Shown in pieces: positions 34,157 through 42,000 of a stretch of DNA of 64,000 nucleotides; position 1 is the first letter of the stretch; every line of letters starts with the position of its first letter. The notes under the pieces are model-generated. The model was not told the DNA's origin. It searched no databases and saw only the letters and a list, made by a program, of their open reading frames with translations. The DNA comes from Pelomonas parva. Its GTDB lineage: Bacteria > Pseudomonadota > Gammaproteobacteria > Burkholderiales > Burkholderiaceae_C. The position numbers and the translations under genes were made by a program. The stretch lies in assembly GCF_043555835.1 (NCBI RefSeq), contig NZ_JBIGHV010000007.1:186001-250000 (forward strand), given 5' to 3'.

Positions 34157-35422
34157 TCAGCCGGCGAGATGAAACTCGGGCGCGTTGCGGCCCATGACTT
34201 CGGTGCGGCGCACTTCGGTCCAGTACATCCAGATCAGCGAGACCCAGACCACGCCGTACATCAACATGAAGGCGCTGGAGCGGATGCCCGTGAGGTCCAG
34301 CAGCGCGCCGAACGCGATGGGCAGCACGAAGCCGCCCAGCCCGCCGGCCAGGCCGACGATGCCGCTGACGGCACCGATGTTCTGCGGGTAGTCGTCGCTG
34401 ATGTACTTGAAGACCGAGGCCTTGCCGAAGGCCCAGGCGACGCCGAGCACGGCCATGATGGCGGTGAAGGTGTAGACGTTCAGGCCGATGAAGAAGGTCC
34501 TGGGGCCGTCGATGGTGGCGACGGTGAACTCGGTTTGCGGATAGCTGAGCAGGAACAGGCAGATCCAGCTCGCCCACATCACCCACCACGTGACCTTGTG
34601 CGCGCCGTACTTGTCGGAGAGGACCCCGCCGAGCGCGCGCAGCACACCGCCGGGCAGGCTGAAGCAGGCCGCCAGCAGCGCGGCCACACGGATGTCCAGC
34701 CCGTACTCGCCGACGTAGTACTGCACCATCCACAGCGCCAGCGCCACATAGCCGCCGAACACGATGCTGTAGTACTGGCAGTACTTCAAGACCTTGGGGT
34801 CCTTGAGCAGCTTGAGCTGGTCGCTGAACTTCACGTGGCTCGGCACCAGGTGGCTGGGGTCGCTGTGGCTGAACAGCCAGAACAGCACGACGGTGCCGGC
34901 CATGATGGCCGCGTAGACCTGCGGCACCACGGCCCAGCCGAAGGCGACGAGCAGCACCGGCGCGACGAACTTGTTGACCGCCGAACCGGAGTTGCCGGCG
35001 CCGTAGACACCCATCGCCATGCCCTGGCGCGCCTTCGGGAACCAGCGCGCCACATAAGGCGTGCCCACCGAGAACGAGCCGCCGGCCAGGCCCACGAACA
35101 GGCCGACGACGAGGAAGTGCCAGTAGGCTGTGGCATAGGCCATCAGCCAGATCGCCGGCACGGTGATCGCCATCAGGAGGGTCATCACGATGCGGCCGCC
35201 GTAGCGGTCGGTCCAGATGCCCAGCGGCACGCGGATCAGCGAGCCGGTCAGCACCGGCATGGCCGTCAGCAGGCCGAACTCGGTGGCGTTCAGGCCGAGC
35301 TGCTTCTTGATGGGGATGCCGATGACACCGAACATCATCCAGACCATGAAGCAGACAGTGAAGGCCAGGGTGCTGACGATCAGCACCGACCAGGCCTTGC
35401 GGTCGACAGGGGGCGCGGTCAT
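34157..35422 (-). CDS. narK1: NarK1-type nitrate/proton symporter
   Basis: Major-facilitator transporter importing nitrate with protons at the onset of nitrate respiration. Seen: 421 aa with 12 helices. An N-terminal AWSVLIVSTLAFTVCFMVWMMFGVIGIPIKK leads into helix 1, followed by GLAGGSFSVGTPYVARWFPKARQGMAMGVYGAGNSGS (nitrate signature) and GLAGGLGGFVLPIAFG. The start has a strong GAGGAGG ribosome-binding site. It is the first gene of the narK1-narK2 pair, and its upstream region contains the second repeat copy. Confidence 0.94.
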   Translation of the reverse strand: MTAPPVDRKAWSVLIVSTLAFTVCFMVWMMFGVIGIPIKKQLGLNATEFGLLTAMPVLTGSLIRVPLGIWTDRYGGRIVMTLLMAITVPAIWLMAYATAYWHFLVVGLFVGLAGGSFSVGTPYVARWFPKARQGMAMGVYGAGNSGSAVNKFVAPVLLVAFGWAVVPQVYAAIMAGTVVLFWLFSHSDPSHLVPSHVKFSDQLKLLKDPKVLKYCQYYSIVFGGYVALALWMVQYYVGEYGLDIRVAALLAACFSLPGGVLRALGGVLSDKYGAHKVTWWVMWASWICLFLLSYPQTEFTVATIDGPRTFFIGLNVYTFTAIMAVLGVAWAFGKASVFKYISDDYPQNIGAVSGIVGLAGGLGGFVLPIAFGALLDLTGIRSSAFMLMYGVVWVSLIWMYWTEVRRTEVMGRNAPEFHLAG

Positions 35423-35575
35423 GCGGTTTCCTCCTCAGTGAACATGAGCCCACTGTCTCGCTCAGCCCGCTCGCTGCCCATTCGCCGGAGGATCAGCGGG
35501 GCACCGCCCGCTGGGAGGACGACGGGTGTGACGGCCTCGTCCTAAAGAACTACGCCTCTGGCTGCATCGGGGCGG

Positions 35576-35602
35576 GCGCAGGAGGGCGGGCAGGCCTGAT
35601 GC
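35576..35602 (+). repeat. solo copy of the repeat-1 arm
   Basis: Seen: GCGCAGGAGG followed by a GCAGGCCTGATGC end matches the extended left arm of repeat copy 1 (32264-32290) at 24 of 27 positions, in direct orientation. It has no inverted partner here. It may be a decayed or rearranged part of the same repeat family. Confidence 0.6.
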
Positions 35603-35651
35603 TTGACGTAGCGCTCAGTGATCGCCGCGAAAACCCGTTGGTGCCGAAGCC

Positions 35652-35810
35652 GGGATGCGGGGGCGTGCAATTGCGCAGGTAAAGGGGGAGGGCCGCGCAG
35701 CGGGCCGGAGGACTGAGCCCGGACTCAAACAGTCCTGAGGACTGTTTGTGCCTGGCGAAGGCTCGGGCCTCTGGCCCGAGCAACGAAGCAATTGCATGCC
35801 CCCGCGTCCC
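35652..35810. repeat. structured repeat, copy 2 (113-bp core inside different 23-bp inverted arms)
   Basis: Seen: the core at 35673-35785 is the reverse complement of the core at 32293-32405 (about 93 percent identity). Its arms, 35652-35674 and 35788-35810, match each other at 21 of 23 positions but are unrelated to the arms of copy 1. They end in GCAATTGC. The two copies flank narK2-narK1 as a large inverted repeat. Confidence 0.8.
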
Positions 35811-35841
35811 GGCGCAATCCAGCTATCGCCGTGGCGTTCGC

Positions 35842-36510
35842 CTAGGCCCGCTGCTGCGTCACCAACACCGCCGCCTGCACCCGCGAGTCCAGATCCAGCT
35901 TGCGCAGCAGATGCTGCACGTGGATCTTCACGGTCGTCTCGGCGATGCCCAGTTCACGTGCGATCTGCTTGTTGGAGTCGCCACGCGCGATCAGGTCGAC
36001 GATCTCGCGCTCGCGCGGCGACAGCGTGCCCAGCGGGTCGGGCGGCGCGGCGGCGGCCGTGGACGCCGCCTCGGCGTCGTGGCGGAAGGCGCTGGCCAGC
36101 TTGGCCGTCATCTCGGCGCTGAAGCTGGACACGCCGCGCGCCGCGCGCTCGATGGCCTGGGTCAGTTCGTGGTTGTCCGCCGTCTTCAGCAGATAGCCGC
36201 AGGCACCCGCGCGCAGCGCCGCGCTCAGGTCGGACTCGGACTCGCTCATCGTCAGCATCAGCACCTGCGCGCCAGGAGCAGCCGCCTTCAGCGCGGGCAG
36301 GGCCAGCACGCCGGTGACGCCGGGCAGGTGGTTGTCCAGCAGGATGACCTGGGGCTGCAGCTCGGCGGCCAGGCGCTCGGCGGCGCCCGCGTCGCCGGCC
36401 TCACCGACGACCTGCAGCTGCGACTGCGTGGCCAGCAACGCGATCAGGCCGCGGCGGAACAGCGTGTGGTCGTCGACGACGAGGACACGGATGGGATCAA
36501 TGACGCTCAT
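35842..36510 (-). CDS. narL: nitrate/nitrite response regulator NarL
   Basis: DNA-binding response regulator phosphorylated by NarX. Seen: 222 aa with a receiver domain (acidic pocket VVDDH at 12-15, phospho-acceptor Asp59 in LLDNHLPG, Thr in LMLTMSESE, Lys in GYLLKTAD). A linker and a LuxR-type helix-turn-helix follow (LSPREREIVDLIARGDSNKQIARELGIAETTVKIHVQHLLRKL). Its ATG overlaps the narX stop (ATGA). It is expected to control the nar and narK transcripts next to it. Confidence 0.94.
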   Translation of the reverse strand: MSVIDPIRVLVVDDHTLFRRGLIALLATQSQLQVVGEAGDAGAAERLAAELQPQVILLDNHLPGVTGVLALPALKAAAPGAQVLMLTMSESESDLSAALRAGACGYLLKTADNHELTQAIERAARGVSSFSAEMTAKLASAFRHDAEAASTAAAAPPDPLGTLSPREREIVDLIARGDSNKQIARELGIAETTVKIHVQHLLRKLDLDSRVQAAVLVTQQRA

Positions 36511-38372
36511 GGATTCATCGCCTCGGATTCAGGCAGCGAGACTCGCACCAGCGTGCCTCGTCCGGGTTGGGATTCGAACGCCACGGCGGCGCCCACTTTG
36601 GCGGCACGCTCGCGCATGATGCGCAGGCCCACGTGGCTGTCGTCGGGCATGTCCACCGCCGGGTCGAAACCGCGGCCGTCGTCGCGCACGTCGATCTGCC
36701 AGTGCGGCTGGTGCGTCAGGCGCACCTGCACCTGCCTGGCCTGCGCATGCTTGCGCACATTGGCCAGCGCCTCCTGCACCACGTGCAGCAGCTGCACCTG
36801 CACGTCGGCCGGCAGCGGCGCACCGTGGCCATCCACCTCCAGCTCGGCCTGCAGGCCGCTTTGCAGGCGGAACTTCTGCAGCGTTTGCTGCAACGCGGGC
36901 AGCATGTCGTCGCCATCGGTGCGGGTGCGGAAATGCATCAGCAGCGCGCGCACGTCGGCCGTGCATTCCTTCAGGCCGAGCTCCAGCTCCTCGACGAGAC
37001 GCGCGGCCGCATCGGGCTGCCCGCCCTGCCGAGCATCCTTCAGCAGCTGCAGCTGGATTTTCATGAAGGCCAGGCTCTGCGCAATGGAGTCATGCAGCTC
37101 GCGGGCCAGCATGCCGCGCTCCTCGGCCACGGCCGCCTCGCGCTGCAGGGCCGCGTTGCGCAGGCTGTCCATGGCGCTGGCCAGATGACTTGCCAGGCTG
37201 TCCAGCAGTTCGCGGTCGGCCTTGCTGGGCTGCGGTGTCTCGCGGAAGAGCAGGTCCACCTCGCCCATCACCCGGCCCTGCGTCGTCAGCGCCACCGCCG
37301 TCACGGCGACGAAGCCGGCCTTGGCACAGTGCGACCCATGGCGGTGCTCGCTGGTGATCGGGATCACGCTTGCGTGAAGCCCCGCGCTGCCGCAATGGCA
37401 TTCGCCCGGTGCCAGGCAGCGCTCGGTGTCCAGCATCGCGGGCGGCAGGCCCTGTGCGGCCAGCAGCACCATGCGCTGCTGGCTGGGGTCCATCCAGCGC
37501 AGGGCGACCGCATCGGCGCCAGCCGCCCGGCGCATGCGATCCGCAAAGCCGGTCGCCAGGTCGCGCGAGGACGAAGCCCCGGCGGCAAACGACGTGGCCT
37601 CGTAGAGCGTGGCCAGCCGCTGCTGCTCCAGGCGCAAGTCCGCCGTCTTGGCGCGCACCTCGTCCGCCATGCCGCAGTAGACCGCTTCGAGCCGCTGCGC
37701 CATGCGGTTGAAGCCGCGCGCGAGATCGCCGAATTCGTCCAGCGAATCCTCGGCGATGCGGGCACCCAGCGTGCCCTGCTCCAGCGCCCGCAGGCCGCGG
37801 CGCAGGCGGTCGACCGGTGCAAAAACCACCAGGTGGGAGGAGTACAGAAAGATCATGGCTGCGGCAATGGCCAGCCCCACCAGCGCCAGTTGCACGCTCG
37901 ACAGCAGCGCGCTCCAACTGCCCATGCGCGCCTCGACCGCGTCGACAAGGATGTCGATGCGCCGCACGAGGGCCTCGGCCTGGGCGCCAGTGGGTGCGGG
38001 CAGGCCCCCGGGCGCAGCCGACCTGAGCTGCAGCCAGCCTTCGCGCACGCTGCGGTAGGCCTGCAGGGTCGGCTCGTCGCGGGGAAGGAACAGGGGCCGG
38101 GCCGGGTCGCCGTCCACCAGCAGTTGCAGCGATGCGTCGTAGGCCTGCGCAAGCCCGCGCATCTGGCCGCTGGCGCCAGCGGCTCCCTGGTGGGCGAGGC
38201 GCCAGGTCTGCATGCGCAGCCGCCCGGCCTCGTTGACCGCCGCCGCGCCGCCTTCGAGCTGCCAGCCAATCCACAACGTCAGCCCGATGGAGGCCAGCGC
38301 GATGCACAGCAAGGCGGCACCCAGGATGCCGACCTTGGTGGCGAGACGCGCGCGATTCCAGCCTTTGAACAT
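36507..38372 (-). CDS. narX: nitrate/nitrite sensor histidine kinase NarX
   Basis: Membrane sensor that detects periplasmic nitrate. Seen: 621 aa. A first membrane helix (about 12-36) is followed by a periplasmic part with the P-box NEAGRLRMQTWRLA (about 47-60), the known nitrate-binding element. A second helix (about 155-178) and a HAMP domain follow. A central GAF-like module has a Cys cluster (CLAPGECHCG and HGSHCAKAG). Then come the HisKA_3 box with His427 in ARELHDSIAQSL and an HATPase domain (DDGRGFD...GLRIMRERA). The ATG at 38372 gives a normal cytoplasmic N-terminus; a TTG 16 codons upstream is possible. Confidence 0.94.
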   Translation of the reverse strand: MFKGWNRARLATKVGILGAALLCIALASIGLTLWIGWQLEGGAAAVNEAGRLRMQTWRLAHQGAAGASGQMRGLAQAYDASLQLLVDGDPARPLFLPRDEPTLQAYRSVREGWLQLRSAAPGGLPAPTGAQAEALVRRIDILVDAVEARMGSWSALLSSVQLALVGLAIAAAMIFLYSSHLVVFAPVDRLRRGLRALEQGTLGARIAEDSLDEFGDLARGFNRMAQRLEAVYCGMADEVRAKTADLRLEQQRLATLYEATSFAAGASSSRDLATGFADRMRRAAGADAVALRWMDPSQQRMVLLAAQGLPPAMLDTERCLAPGECHCGSAGLHASVIPITSEHRHGSHCAKAGFVAVTAVALTTQGRVMGEVDLLFRETPQPSKADRELLDSLASHLASAMDSLRNAALQREAAVAEERGMLARELHDSIAQSLAFMKIQLQLLKDARQGGQPDAAARLVEELELGLKECTADVRALLMHFRTRTDGDDMLPALQQTLQKFRLQSGLQAELEVDGHGAPLPADVQVQLLHVVQEALANVRKHAQARQVQVRLTHQPHWQIDVRDDGRGFDPAVDMPDDSHVGLRIMRERAAKVGAAVAFESQPGRGTLVRVSLPESEAMNP

Positions 38373-38433
38373 GCACAGATTCTGGGCAGACCGTTTCGGG
38401 GTGAGCTTGATCTCGCGCAAGGAAGGCGGCGAT

Positions 38434-38649
38434 TCACTGCGCTAGCGTCCCCGCTGGCCCGGCGGCTTCGCCTGCGGGCGCCCTGGCATCCAGGCCCCAG
38501 CTCATCCAGTCGTCGCCGAACAGTTCGCTGGGATGGGGCGTGGCCACCGAGCCGTTGCCGCACTGCAGCGACTCGGCCGCGCAGTAGCGGTCGCAGCCCC
38601 AGCAGATGCGCCCGGGGTTCGCCGGCCGGATCGGGAACTTCTTGCTCAC
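38434..38649 (-). CDS. DUF3079 family small Cys-rich protein
   Basis: Seen: 71 aa starting MSKKFPIRPANPGRICWGCDRYCAAESLQCGNG and continuing HPSELFGDDW. This is the DUF3079 signature with four closely spaced Cys (C-x2-C-x3-C-x6-C), probably a metal-binding knuckle. Function unknown. The start codon overlaps the stop of the FmdE-like gene, so the two are coupled. Its placement between nar sensing genes and the nnrS operon suggests a link to nitrogen-oxide metabolism (inference). Confidence 0.82.
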   Translation of the reverse strand: MSKKFPIRPANPGRICWGCDRYCAAESLQCGNGSVATPHPSELFGDDWMSWGLDARAPAGEAAGPAGTLAQ

Positions 38650-39314
38650 GCCAACGCCTCTGCGGCCTCCGGCATGTGGGGAAGGCCGGTCGCGCCGCGC
38701 AGCCGCTGCACCGGCCGGACCATGAACACGGTGGGATCGCGCCCGCGCTCCAGGAGCAGCATGCGCACGCGCGCCTGCCAGAGTTCGCCCAGCTCGCCCT
38801 CCTGCTGCGGCGTCGCCTTGCCTGAGGACAGCAGTGCCACCAGCACGTCCAGCTCCGGCTGGCCGGGCAGGGACGCGGTGTCCACGCCGACGTCGACCGC
38901 AGCATGGCTGTCGAGCCGGGTGAAGCGCAGCGCCAGCAACAAGTCGGGTCTGCTGCGGATAAGGCCCGCCCGGCTGAAGCGCCCACCCAGGCCCTTGAAG
39001 CCGGAGCCACCCGCCGCGCCGGTGAGCATCTGCACCACGGTCGCGACGACACCGCTGCCGCCGGTGCGCACGTCGTCGCGGAACTCCACCTTGATGCCGC
39101 CGCGCTGGGGCAGGCCGTCCGGGTAGAGGTGCTCCAACGCCAGCCAGGTGAGCCAGTAGGCCGACGCGACGGCCACGCAGGAATGGCCGGCAAGCCGCAC
39201 GGCATCGGCGAAGCCGTACTCGAAGATGCCGTCCTCGGCGCAGCCCAGCACGCGGGCCAGCGGGTCCTGCACGGTGAGGCGGGGGATCTCGGCAAAGTAG
39301 TCGGGCAGTTTCAT
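38646..39314 (-). CDS. FmdE-like (formylmethanofuran dehydrogenase subunit E-type) protein
   Basis: Seen: 222 aa, cytoplasmic, with the N-terminal FmdE motif in which Gly-His precedes a Cys (AGHSCVAVASAYWLTWLAL), and an EFRDDVRTGGSGVVATVVQMLTG block. In archaeal and bacterial homologs these residues bind zinc or a corrin/pterin-type ligand. The bacterial proteins of this size have no established function but recur beside nnrS and denitrification genes. It is coupled at its 3' end with the DUF3079 gene and follows nnrS by 16 bases, so it belongs to the NsrR-controlled operon. Confidence 0.7.
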   Translation of the reverse strand: MKLPDYFAEIPRLTVQDPLARVLGCAEDGIFEYGFADAVRLAGHSCVAVASAYWLTWLALEHLYPDGLPQRGGIKVEFRDDVRTGGSGVVATVVQMLTGAAGGSGFKGLGGRFSRAGLIRSRPDLLLALRFTRLDSHAAVDVGVDTASLPGQPELDVLVALLSSGKATPQQEGELGELWQARVRMLLLERGRDPTVFMVRPVQRLRGATGLPHMPEAAEALA

Positions 39315-39330
39315 GGGGGTCTCGTAGGGA

Positions 39331-40521
39331 TCAACCGGGCCGGCCGTCGAGGCGCGGGCGGGACAGCACGGGCCAGTAGCGCACCGCGTACAGGCCGAAG
39401 CCCGCCGACCACAGCAGAGCCGAGGCGAGCGTGGCGTGCACGAACAGGGCCGGTGCGATCAGGGGCAGGATCACGCGCACGGCGGCGGCGGACGCGACCA
39501 GCAGGTAGCAGGCGACCTCGTAGCGGTCGGCCTTCAAGGGCCGCCCGGTGTGGCCGCGCGCGGTGCGCGTCATCATGCCGATGACGAGGCCGCCCACGGC
39601 GCCCACGGTCAGCGCATGCGTGGCGAGCGACGGCATCAGCCAGCCGGCTGCGGCCAGCGCGCGCAGCAGCAGGTGCACCGGCACCCACAGATAGGCCAGG
39701 TGCAGCACCCACACGATGGGTACCCGCAGCGTGCGCCAGGGCTGCCACAACGCCCAGCGCCAGGCGTGCGCGGCGCCGGCCGCGAGGGTCAGCACCGCCA
39801 GCGGCACGCCCTGCAGCCCGAGGGCATCGGCGGCCAGCAGCGCCAGCACACCGCCCAGCGCCGCCTTCTCCACCCAGGCATTGCGTGCCGCGGCCGCGCC
39901 GGGCACGCCGTTGTTCGTGAACATCGGGATGACGCGCCCGCCCACCACGGCGAGGATGAAGAGCACCACGTCCAGCGCCACCTGGATGCCGATCCAGCCG
40001 GGCACCGCGACGACGCCGAACTGCGCCAGATGCACACAGCCGGCGGCCAGCGCCAGCAGGGCGAGCAGGCCGATGAAGAAGTAGTTGCGCCGGCTGCGGG
40101 CCTTCACGAAGGGCACGGCCAGCGCGATGGCGGCGGCCAGCGGAAAGGCGACGTTGGTGACTGCGGCGGTCAGTGCATAAGGCGTCAGCACCAGCACCCG
40201 GGCGGCCACCCAAAGCGCCGCCAGCGCCGCGAGCTTCCAACCCGTGGGCGTGGGCAGGTTGGCCCAGTTGCGGCCGGCCGTGAACAGGAAGCCGACGATG
40301 ACCGCCAGCGTGAAGCCGAACAGCATCTCGTGGGCATGCCAGATCGGACCGGCCAGGTAGGGCTGCCCCAGCAGGCCCGAGAACTGCAAGGCCCACAGCG
40401 GCACTGACAAGGCCGCGAAGACGCTGGCCAGCAGGTAGAACGGCCGGAAGCCCAGCGCCAACAGCGCAAAACCGCTTGGCGCCACACGTGCGGGTTCGTC
40501 AATTCTGAGCAAGTGGGTCAT
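39331..40521 (-). CDS. nnrS: NnrS family membrane haem-copper protein
   Basis: Inner-membrane protein that protects cells against nitric-oxide stress. Seen: 396 aa with about 12 hydrophobic helices and conserved His-containing motifs: GPIWHAHEMLFGF, GGRVIPMFTNNGVPG, HALTVGAVGGLVIGMMTRTARGHTGR. The start MTHLLRID lies inside the 3' end of nsrR (about 23 bases overlap). It is transcribed with nsrR. Confidence 0.93.
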   Translation of the reverse strand: MTHLLRIDEPARVAPSGFALLALGFRPFYLLASVFAALSVPLWALQFSGLLGQPYLAGPIWHAHEMLFGFTLAVIVGFLFTAGRNWANLPTPTGWKLAALAALWVAARVLVLTPYALTAAVTNVAFPLAAAIALAVPFVKARSRRNYFFIGLLALLALAAGCVHLAQFGVVAVPGWIGIQVALDVVLFILAVVGGRVIPMFTNNGVPGAAAARNAWVEKAALGGVLALLAADALGLQGVPLAVLTLAAGAAHAWRWALWQPWRTLRVPIVWVLHLAYLWVPVHLLLRALAAAGWLMPSLATHALTVGAVGGLVIGMMTRTARGHTGRPLKADRYEVACYLLVASAAAVRVILPLIAPALFVHATLASALLWSAGFGLYAVRYWPVLSRPRLDGRPG

Positions 40522-41014
40522 GTCGTGTACTTCGTTGGCGGTGCGGCGGCACAACGCCGCCACGATTCGCCTGGGCAGGCGCCGTGAAGCGCAGCAGATG
40601 AACCAGTTCCCCCCGGTTGCCGGCGATGTCGGCCAGCGTGTAGCGGTCCAGCACGGCGTAGAAGGCCGTCACGGCCTCGCCCAGCACGCCCCTGAGCTGG
40701 CAGTGATTGGCGATGGCACAACGGCTCGCCTGCGCCGAGAAGCACTCGGCCGGCAGTGGCTCGCCCTCGGCGTCGCGCACCACGTCACCGATGCAGATCC
40801 GCTCGGCAGGCCGGCCCAGCATGAGGCCACCGCCCTTGCCGCGCACCGTCGTCACCCAACCGCGCCTGGCGAGTTGGTGAACGACCTTGGTGAGGTGGTT
40901 GAGCTTGATGTCGAAGGCCGCGGAGATGGCGGCGACCGTGACGCGCCGGTCCGGCTCGCAAGCCAGGTAGATCAGCACGCGCAGGCTGTAGTCGGTGAAG
41001 GCGGTGAGCCGCAC
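40499..41014 (-). CDS. nsrR: Rrf2-family nitric-oxide-sensitive repressor NsrR
   Basis: Iron-sulfur repressor that releases its targets when nitric oxide attacks the cluster. Seen: 171 aa beginning with GTG (VRLTAFTDYSLRVLIYLA, the canonical Rrf2 N-terminus). The winged-helix segment is IKLNHLTKVVHQLARRGWVTTVRGKGGGL. Three cluster Cys lie in CFSAQASRC-AIANHC (Cys91, 99, 105; C-x7-C-x5-C as in NsrR). The GTG start is chosen by homology and sits 7 bases after the DUF2249 gene. It is co-transcribed with nnrS and probably autoregulates through the palindrome upstream. Confidence 0.92.
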   Translation of the reverse strand: MRLTAFTDYSLRVLIYLACEPDRRVTVAAISAAFDIKLNHLTKVVHQLARRGWVTTVRGKGGGLMLGRPAERICIGDVVRDAEGEPLPAECFSAQASRCAIANHCQLRGVLGEAVTAFYAVLDRYTLADIAGNRGELVHLLRFTAPAQANRGGVVPPHRQRSTRHDPLAQN

Positions 41015-41021
41015 GGACGGC

Positions 41022-41309
41022 TCAGGCGCAGCCGCATGAGCCGCAGCACTGTCCACGGCCAGCGTCCGCAGCAAGCTTGGTGATGCGCACACGCCAGTTG
41101 TGCGGGCCGTCTTCGAGAACCTCCCAGGCAAACGCGCCGGGCTGCTCCAGGCCCAGCTGCTCACAAAGCGGTTGAGCGTTCCGATCGACGATGACTTCCA
41201 GCGAGTCGTAAGGGACGAGGCGACGAAAAGCGCTGCTCACCCCATGAGGCTGCTCGCGCTCATCCCGGCCTCGCAGGTCCAGTTTCGTGTCGTCGGTGGT
41301 GGGTGTCAT
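41022..41309 (-). CDS. DUF2249-domain protein with Cys-rich tail
   Basis: Seen: 95 aa. The DUF2249 core is LVPYDSLEVIVDRNAQPLCEQLGLEQPGAFAWEVLEDGPHNWRVRI, and the tail CCGSCGCA (four Cys) could bind a metal or iron-sulfur unit. Family knowledge: DUF2249 proteins are TusA-like small folds frequently found with nitric-oxide and denitrification genes; biochemical role unknown. The start has a GGAG ribosome-binding site. First gene of the operon leading to nsrR and nnrS. Confidence 0.85.
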   Translation of the reverse strand: MTPTTDDTKLDLRGRDEREQPHGVSSAFRRLVPYDSLEVIVDRNAQPLCEQLGLEQPGAFAWEVLEDGPHNWRVRITKLAADAGRGQCCGSCGCA

Positions 41310-41324
41310 TGGCGATCTCCAGAA

Positions 41325-41343
41325 CATGCATTTGATATGCATG
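41325..41343 (-). promoter_or_regulatory. NsrR-type operator
   Basis: Seen: perfect 7-base inverted repeat CATGCAT-TTGAT-ATGCATG, centred about 25 bases upstream of the DUF2249 start. The ATGCAT half-sites match the known NsrR consensus (AAGATGCATTT with its inverted partner). It would place repression over the transcription start of the DUF2249-nsrR-nnrS operon. Confidence 0.78.
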
Positions 41344-41372
41344 AATGCTAGGAGGCAGCGGGCATGGACCGC

Positions 41373-41386
41373 TTGATCTCCGTCAA
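41373..41386 (-). promoter_or_regulatory. FNR/DNR-type activator box
   Basis: Seen: TTGAT-ctcc-GTCAA, nine of ten consensus bases of TTGAT-N4-ATCAA. It is centred 70 bases upstream of the DUF2249 start and about 45 bases upstream of the NsrR palindrome centre. An activator at about -41.5 from a start site inside the NsrR palindrome fits class II activation by FNR/DNR. Confidence 0.65.
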
Positions 41387-41542
41387 ACAACGATCTTGGG
41401 GCTCGCGTGGGAGGCGTCAACTCGAGCCGCAGCGGTCACGCAGCCCGCAGGAAGCCGAGTGACCGGTGCTTGCCGCAGCGGTCATCACACGACCAAAACT
41501 GGATGTCGTCGCCAGCCTGTTGCTGTAGTTCGGCGAGTTTCC

Positions 41543-42000
41543 GCTTTGGGCACTTATGCACAGTGCTCAGTTATGTGCAGGTCTCCGATACCGATAGGCT
41601 GCAGGCCCCGTGAATGCTGGCGTTGCGTGCGTCAAGGGCGATGACGCGCTGCACATAACGTTTGATTTCCGACGAGGCGAGACTGAGGTCCAACAGTCTT
41701 GCCACGCGGCAGCCACCGACGCGATGACGATGGCACACCGCCCCAACCGACATCGCCCGTTGTGACAGGTGCTCTCTCGGCAGGGGGCAATCAAATTCCT
41801 GAGATTGGAACAGTTCGCCGCACGCTGGAGATGAAGCTGCGGCGCGCACCCCAGCAAGGATTCATCGCGTTTGACGCCTTTGAGCATGACGAAACTATGG
41901 ACAGTTTCGAAGCCCAGGCACGCCCCCCGCACGAGGGAGATGTCGCACGAGCACCTACTGAGCTACTCATAATCGAGCACTGTGCATAAGTGCCCAAAGC
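41543..42000. mobile_element. 458-bp MITE-like element with perfect 26-bp terminal inverted repeats
   Basis: Seen: GCTTTGGGCACTTATGCACA followed by GTGCTC at 41543-41568 is exactly repeated in inverted orientation at 41975-42000. Similarity continues weakly a few bases outward. The interior has short open readings but no recognisable transposase. Each end contains TTATGCACA, one base from a DnaA box, which may be coincidence. No obvious target duplication was seen. Likely a non-autonomous transposable element or the deleted shell of an insertion sequence. Confidence 0.7.

Larger units (their letters stand above)
35423..35841. other. intergenic region between narL and narK1
   Basis: About 420 bases with no gene. 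It contains the second structured repeat and a lone copy of the arm sequence of the first repeat, listed separately. It should also hold the narK1 promoter. One NarL-heptamer-like word (TACGCCT, one mismatch to TACYYMT) lies at about 35551, but a single degenerate heptamer is weak. No FNR-type box was seen here. Confidence 0.5.

Noticed and set aside
34137..35453. In-frame extension that would fuse an extra about 440 residues onto NarK2
   Set aside because: The extension is a frame-shadow of narK1; narK2 has its own ATG and ribosome-binding site at 34136.
35551..35557. NarL heptamer upstream of narK1 (TACGCCT)
   Set aside because: Single heptamer with a mismatch and no inverted partner; expected by chance.
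38407..38420. FNR-like box upstream of narX (TTGAT-N4-CGCAA)
   Set aside because: Only 8 of 10 positions match and it overlaps a possible alternative start; too weak to call.
36567..38825. 752-codon open frame on the plus strand
   Set aside because: Antisense to narX; no motif support.
41567..41932. Open frames inside the inverted-repeat element
   Set aside because: No transposase motif and no start signals; treated as non-coding filler of a MITE-like element.
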